The notes beneath the pieces are model-generated. The model saw only the letters and a list, made by a program, of their open reading frames with translations. It had not been told where the DNA came from and did not search any database. Position numbers and translations under genes: made by a program. Positions 6,297-8,808 of a stretch of DNA of 8,808 nt are shown here, piece after piece. The first letter of the stretch is position 1. Every line of letters begins with the position of its first letter. This DNA comes from Acidobacteriaceae bacterium. Its GTDB lineage: Bacteria > Acidobacteriota > Terriglobia > Terriglobales > Acidobacteriaceae. The DNA is taken from positions 1-8,808 of the forward strand of contig PLHN01000408.1 of assembly GCA_003139975.1 (NCBI GenBank), read 5' to 3'.

Positions 6297-6848
6297 TTAG
6301 TTCGGCAGCAACACCGTGTCGACGACGTGAATCACACCATTCGATTGAAATACATTCGGGATGGTGATGGTCGAAACGTCGCCCTTCTCGTCTTTAACAA
6401 CGATGTTCTTCCCTTGCATGGTGGCGATGAGCGTACCGCCGCTCACGGTCTTCAGCATGGCTTGGCCGTTGCCCGCCATGATTTGCTCCTTCAGGTCGGA
6501 CGCGCTCAGCCGCCCGGGGACGACGTGATAAGTCAGCACCTTCGTCAAAGTAGCCTTATTCTCCGGTTGCAGCAGATTGTCGACGGTACCGGCAGGCAGC
6601 TTGGCAAACGCTTCATTGGTGGGGGCAAAAACCGTAAACGGCCCCGGCCCCTTCAGCGTATCCACCAAACCCGCAGCTTTCACCGCGGCTACCAGTGTGG
6701 TGTGGTCGGCTGAGTTAACGGCATTGTCGATGATGTCCTTCGTCGGGTACATTTCTTGCCCGCCGACCATCGGGTTCCTGGACCTCGCCATAGCCGCGGC
6801 ACCGGCCATCGCAACCAGCAACGAGAGAACTGCAATCTTGTTCTTCAT
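6297..6848 (-). CDS. Secreted fasciclin (FAS1) domain protein
   Basis: This encodes 183 residues from the ATG at 6846-6848. A signal peptide (MKNKIAVLSLLVAMAG and AAAMA, about 1-21) precedes one FAS1 domain (about 37-183). It shows the family's conserved elements: the H1 box GPFTVFAPTNEAFAKLP (about 73-89), the YHVVPGRL motif (about 110-117) and the H2 box SNGVIHVVDTVLLPN at the very end. FAS1 proteins are extracellular or surface proteins that take part in adhesion or matrix binding. A single small FAS1 domain with a signal peptide is the same layout as mycobacterial MPT70. There is no lipobox cysteine at the cleavage site, so it is probably soluble. The open frame continues upstream to 6980, but AAGGAG five bases before 6848 and the signal peptide fix the start. 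It lies upstream of the sigma/anti-sigma pair in the same orientation, behind its own terminator. Confidence 0.93.
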   Translation of the reverse strand: MKNKIAVLSLLVAMAGAAAMARSRNPMVGGQEMYPTKDIIDNAVNSADHTTLVAAVKAAGLVDTLKGPGPFTVFAPTNEAFAKLPAGTVDNLLQPENKATLTKVLTYHVVPGRLSASDLKEQIMAGNGQAMLKTVSGGTLIATMQGKNIVVKDEKGDVSTITIPNVFQSNGVIHVVDTVLLPN

Positions 6849-6853
6849 GATCA

Positions 6854-6859
6854 CTCCTT
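6854..6859 (-). promoter_or_regulatory. Ribosome binding site fixing the FAS1 start at 6848
   Basis: AAGGAG on the minus strand (6859-6854) is five bases before the ATG at 6848. It excludes the longer open frame that begins at 6980. Confidence 0.85.
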
Positions 6860-7005
6860 GGTTGGAATTGCTTTCATGAAGACATACGAGGTTTGCGCGC
6901 TCCCGGATTGCCCTTGCCTGCGGATTTGTTTCCTTCAATCGTTGTAACATTCGCGTCAACTTGCGTCCCAAGGGTTTCATGTGAAGCTGCGGCCGATTCC
7001 GTCAT

Positions 7006-7045
7006 ATACGAACCAGCGCAGCAATCGGATTGCGTTAGATCAAAA
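7006..7045 (-). promoter_or_regulatory. Candidate upstream element of FAS1 resembling the sigma operon's
   Basis: On the minus strand TTTTGAT (7045-7039), CTAAC (7038-7034) and TTCGTAT (7012-7006) appear in the same order as before the sigma gene. The AAC-to-CGT spacing is 23 bases here versus 20 there. It would give a long leader of about 150 bases. This is a weak candidate for a shared ECF-controlled promoter. Confidence 0.15.
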
Positions 7046-7049
7046 CAAT

Positions 7050-7078
7050 TTGTCGTTCTAAAGGAATTGCGAAAAAAT
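7050..7078 (+). promoter_or_regulatory. Candidate promoter of the six-cysteine secreted protein
   Basis: TTGTCG (7050-7055) and AAAAAT (7073-7078) are 17 bases apart, each 4 of 6 to the housekeeping consensus, in an AT-rich patch. Transcription from about 7085 would include the hairpin leader at 7126-7191. Confidence 0.25.
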
Positions 7079-7125
7079 CAAAAACTCGCCAATCCAACGC
7101 CGACTTCGCTCCGTACTTAGGCCAA

Positions 7126-7191
7126 GAGACGAAGTCCCGTCGCAACCGCTTAGGCTCGCCGCCGCCAGCGGTTCGCAGGGTGCAACGTCTC
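7126..7191 (+). promoter_or_regulatory. Long imperfect hairpin in the 5' leader of the six-cysteine protein gene
   Basis: GAGACG (7126-7131) pairs with CGTCTC (7186-7191). Inside it CCC (7136-7138) can pair with GGG (7178-7180) and AACCGCT (7144-7150) with AGCGGTT (7167-7173), around a 16-base GC-rich loop. The two internal arms are equal in length (12 bases each). It ends 12 bases before the ribosome binding site. It does not match any riboswitch consensus I can recall (checked by memory against c-di-GMP-I, TPP, cobalamin and glycine). It may be an mRNA-stability or translation-control structure, or chance pairing in GC-rich DNA. Confidence 0.35.
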
Positions 7192-7203
7192 CGTATCCCC
7201 GTC

Positions 7204-7210
7204 GGAGAGG
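7204..7210 (+). promoter_or_regulatory. Ribosome binding site fixing the start at 7219
   Basis: GGAGAGG lies eight bases before the ATG at 7219, followed by an A-rich spacer. A GTG at 7180 would place it inside the gene and spoil the signal peptide. Confidence 0.75.
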
Positions 7211-7218
7211 AAAACAAA

Positions 7219-8076
7219 ATGAAACTATCCCGAACAACACGCATGAGCGCGGTCTACCGTTCGACCCTACTTCTCATTCTCTGTTTAACATCGCTGCTCG
7301 CAGTAGCACAGCAGACTCCCAGCCTGAAGCCAAACCAAACCCTCGGCTTCGGAGACAATCAACTTCTCAAGTTTACGTATGAGCAGAACTTTGATTGCGT
7401 CGACCAGCCTAAAGACGATCTCAACTTCAACGGCGTGCTCGCGCAGTCCGATCCCAGCGAGTTCCAGACTCCTATCTGCCAGGTAGGAATTCAGCCCACC
7501 GTCGACCCAACCGGCCTGCACGGATCCGCCGACCTGACCGAGCCACTTTATGTTCTCGTACCGATGTTTTCGGTCGACAACGATCAGAATCCAGACGACG
7601 CTATCTCTTGCAAGAACGTCGTGGCCGGAACCAACTGCGGCCCAGCGCTTGGCAGCACACTGATCAGCCTTTTCGGCGCGATTCCCGAGGCTTTTAAGGC
7701 CAAGCCGCTCGTCTACACGCAGTGTCCCGATCCGAACCTGCCGCCCGGCACCTGCACCATGCACGCTTCACGCCTTGACCTCGGCCCCGTCCTGGTCGCG
7801 CTCGGGATTCTCAAACCGCCAGTCAGTAACGTTTTCTTGCCGACTCCGAACCACAGTCACGTGGTGTTGAATATTGACGTCTCACAGCCCGCGATTTGGT
7901 GGCAGGTAATTCCCGTGCTCGTCCTGAATCCGAGCGACTGGCCTACCGCCGACGGTAGCAGTGGCATCACTTCCGTCGCCAAGATGCGGGCCGCTGAGAA
8001 GGCGGCCGATGCCGTTCAAGCGCCATCCAATTTCTATCTCTTTTTCGCCTCCTATCCTGCGGGGCATCAGCACTGA
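7219..8076 (+). CDS. Secreted six-cysteine protein of unknown function
   Basis: I do not recognise this family. From the ATG at 7219 it has 285 residues. A signal peptide (basic RTTR, a hydrophobic core STLLLILCLTSLLAVA, cleavage near residue 30) is followed by a mature part of about 255 residues with no further membrane helix. Six cysteines lie at about 60, 87, 131, 140, 169 and 179, all in the N-terminal two thirds, so up to three disulfides are possible. Other marked features are FSVDNDQNPDDA (about 117-128), an acidic stretch that could bind metal, PNHSHVVLNID (about 210-220) with an HxH pair, AIWWQVIPVLVLNPSDWP (about 225-242), and an Ala-rich helix near the C-terminus (KMRAAEKAADAVQ). 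It is probably periplasmic or extracellular. It stands alone between a divergent FAS1 gene and a gene-poor stretch, and its product need not be linked to FAS1. Confidence 0.85.
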   Translation: MKLSRTTRMSAVYRSTLLLILCLTSLLAVAQQTPSLKPNQTLGFGDNQLLKFTYEQNFDCVDQPKDDLNFNGVLAQSDPSEFQTPICQVGIQPTVDPTGLHGSADLTEPLYVLVPMFSVDNDQNPDDAISCKNVVAGTNCGPALGSTLISLFGAIPEAFKAKPLVYTQCPDPNLPPGTCTMHASRLDLGPVLVALGILKPPVSNVFLPTPNHSHVVLNIDVSQPAIWWQVIPVLVLNPSDWPTADGSSGITSVAKMRAAEKAADAVQAPSNFYLFFASYPAGHQH

Positions 8077-8199
8077 GGTAACTTCCTCGCCTTCGAGCCG
8101 CGCAGATGAAACTGGAGGATTGGGTCCAGGCGGAATCAGAGGTGTTGAGGTCGGAGAAGATTGCGAAAGCGGCCTGATCAAAGTTCGCGTGCCCGATTC

Positions 8200-8230
8200 A
8201 AGAGGCTGGAGCGTTTCAATCCGGCCTCTT
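8200..8230 (+). terminator. Stem-loop, possible terminator of the six-cysteine protein gene
   Basis: AAGAGGCTGGA (8200-8210) pairs with TCCGGCCTCTT (8220-8230), 11 pairs with one G-T wobble and a nine-base loop. The following bases (TCGCATTTG) are only moderately T-rich, and it lies 124 bp past the stop codon, so terminator function is uncertain. Confidence 0.4.
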
Positions 8231-8463
8231 TCGCATTTGAGGAGGGAGCTCTGCGATACCATTGTTGCTGTTCAATGCGATTGACCAGGTGTGACGATCT
8301 GGGCTCGGCCTTACGAACACGCTGACAGTTTCAAGGTATTGACACCTGTAAAGATTGCGGCCTGGAGGTTCCGACTTCCGGTTAGCCACCACCTGGAAAT
8401 TAAAAAGAGAAGACCGGACGTTTCGGCGACGCAGCGTCGAATTTCCCGCGTCCTCCGACCGAT

Positions 8464-8484
8464 CCTCCGTGTACTCTGTGGGTG
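8464..8484. repeat. Possible remnant of a dispersed CCACAGAG/ACACGGAGG-type repeat
   Basis: On the minus strand the sequence reads CACAGAGTACACGGAGG. It closely resembles the CCACAGAGGACACGGAGG-style short repeat that I have seen in many environmental bacterial genomes between genes and that yields false open frames such as PTEYTEDRSED here. Identity as a repeat cannot be proved from one copy. Confidence 0.4.
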
Positions 8485-8495
8485 TGCGCCTTGCG

Positions 8496-8511
8496 CCGGC
8501 GCTCACGCCGG
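8496..8511 (-). terminator. GC-rich hairpin just after the DsbA-like gene
   Basis: CCGGCG (8496-8501) and CGCCGG (8506-8511) form a 6-bp stem with a four-base loop, 12 bases beyond the minus-strand stop codon. No T-tract follows, so it may only stabilise the 3' end of the mRNA. Confidence 0.3.
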
Positions 8512-8523
8512 ACTTCACCCGTT

Positions 8524-8808
8524 CTACTTCGCGCCCTTCTCCGCGCTGCCCTTCTCCTGGCTGGCTTCGAAATCCACGATCTTCTTCAGCACGTCGACCG
8601 GAGCTCCTCCGCTCACCATGCGCCCATTAATGTAGAGCATCGGGGTCCCATTCACGCCCACCGCCTTGCCCAGCGCAACCGAGGCTTCGATGCGCGCCTT
8701 GGTCTCCGGCTTGGCGGCGCAGGCTGCGATTTCATCCGCATTCGCGCCCGCCGCCGTCGCGTTCGCCTTCAGCTTCTCCTCGACATTCGCTTCGGTAAGG
8801 TTTGCCTG
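8524..8808 (-). CDS. DsbA-like thioredoxin-fold protein, C-terminal part (5' end outside window)
   Basis: An open frame without a start runs from the window edge to a TAG at 8524-8526 and gives the last 94 residues. The helical insertion of the DsbA/thioredoxin_4 type is visible first (IAACAAKPETKARIEASVA, about 27-45). The strand with the cis-proline motif follows (GVNGTPMLYINGRMVSGG, about 51-68). A final helix (VDVLKKIVDFE) and a charged tail (QEKGSAEKGAK) close the protein. The family catalyses disulfide formation or isomerisation in the envelope, using a CxxC motif that would lie outside the window, so oxidase versus isomerase cannot be told. It is on the minus strand and converges on the six-cysteine protein gene. 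Confidence 0.85.
   Translation of the reverse strand, partial: QANLTEANVEEKLKANATAAGANADEIAACAAKPETKARIEASVALGKAVGVNGTPMLYINGRMVSGGAPVDVLKKIVDFEASQEKGSAEKGAK

Larger units (their letters stand above)
6849..7218. other. Divergent intergenic region between FAS1 and the six-cysteine secreted protein
   Basis: The 370 bases between the two divergent starts hold no credible gene. They contain the FAS1 ribosome binding site, candidate promoters for both directions, an AT-rich patch at about 7040-7085 that stands out from the GC-rich surroundings, and a leader able to fold into a long hairpin at 7126-7191. Confidence 0.7.
8077..8523. other. Gene-poor stretch between the six-cysteine protein and the DsbA-like gene
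   Basis: The 447 bases hold only short open frames without ribosome binding sites or recognisable domains, and I call no gene. What can be seen is a stem-loop at 8200-8230, a fragment of what looks like a dispersed repeat at 8464-8484, and a GC-rich hairpin at 8496-8511. The genes on both sides end in this stretch (convergent). Confidence 0.65.

Noticed and set aside
6960..7000. GGGACGCAAG on the minus strand upstream of FAS1, as part of a c-di-GMP-I (GEMM) riboswitch
   Set aside because: The matching upstream CACGCACAGGGCAAAC-type segment and the GNRA-capped stem are absent.
8216..8518. 100-residue minus-strand open frame right after the DsbA-like gene
   Set aside because: It begins six bases beyond the stop without a ribosome binding site, and its PTEYTEDRSED segment is the typical translation of the dispersed CACAGAG-type repeat.

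Overview
This 8.8-kb window looks like chromosomal DNA from a GC-rich, diderm, free-living bacterium. An acidobacterium (Terriglobia-like) is my best guess. The reasons are the style of the TonB-like proline-rich membrane protein, the LPxEKLxAVRxLLEVMV antitoxin, and the secreted and envelope-directed gene set. No 16S rRNA or other phylogenetic marker is present, so this is inference. There are no tRNA or rRNA genes, no CRISPR array, no transposase and no phage gene.

Layout, left to right. Positions 1-114 hold the C-terminal end of malate dehydrogenase (+), followed by a perfect palindrome and an intrinsic terminator. On the minus strand, 404-933 is a two-gene toxin-antitoxin operon (RelE/ParE-type toxin, antitoxin first, ATGA overlap). 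Positions 1059-3035 (-) encode a large membrane-anchored protein with nine proline-rich tandem repeats of 28-29 residues. It is transcribed divergently from an HtrA/DegP-like periplasmic serine protease with two PDZ domains (3206-4729, +). The protease gene converges on an anti-sigma factor (RskA/ZAS type, 4781-5560, -), which is translationally coupled to an ECF-type sigma-70 factor (5557-6102, -). Upstream of these, in the same orientation but behind its own terminator, is a secreted single-domain fasciclin (FAS1) protein (6297-6848, -). Divergent from FAS1, behind a leader that can fold into a long hairpin, is a secreted six-cysteine protein that I do not recognise (7219-8076, +). A gene-poor stretch of about 450 bp follows, with a stem-loop and what looks like a degraded copy of a dispersed repeat. 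The window ends inside the C-terminal half of a DsbA-like thioredoxin-fold protein (8524-8808, -).

How the genes may work together. The most coherent unit is the envelope-stress cluster: HtrA protease, RskA-like anti-sigma, SigK-like sigma and FAS1 protein. In Mycobacterium tuberculosis the SigK/RskA pair controls the FAS1 proteins MPT70 and MPT83, so a sigma/RskA/FAS1 neighbourhood in an apparently unrelated diderm is the most interesting observation here. That FAS1 belongs to this sigma factor's regulon is inference from gene order and analogy only. Several natural starts differ from the longest open frames: HtrA (ATG 3206), the proline-rich protein (3035), FAS1 (6848) and the six-cysteine protein (7219). 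All but the proline-rich protein are fixed by good Shine-Dalgarno sequences.
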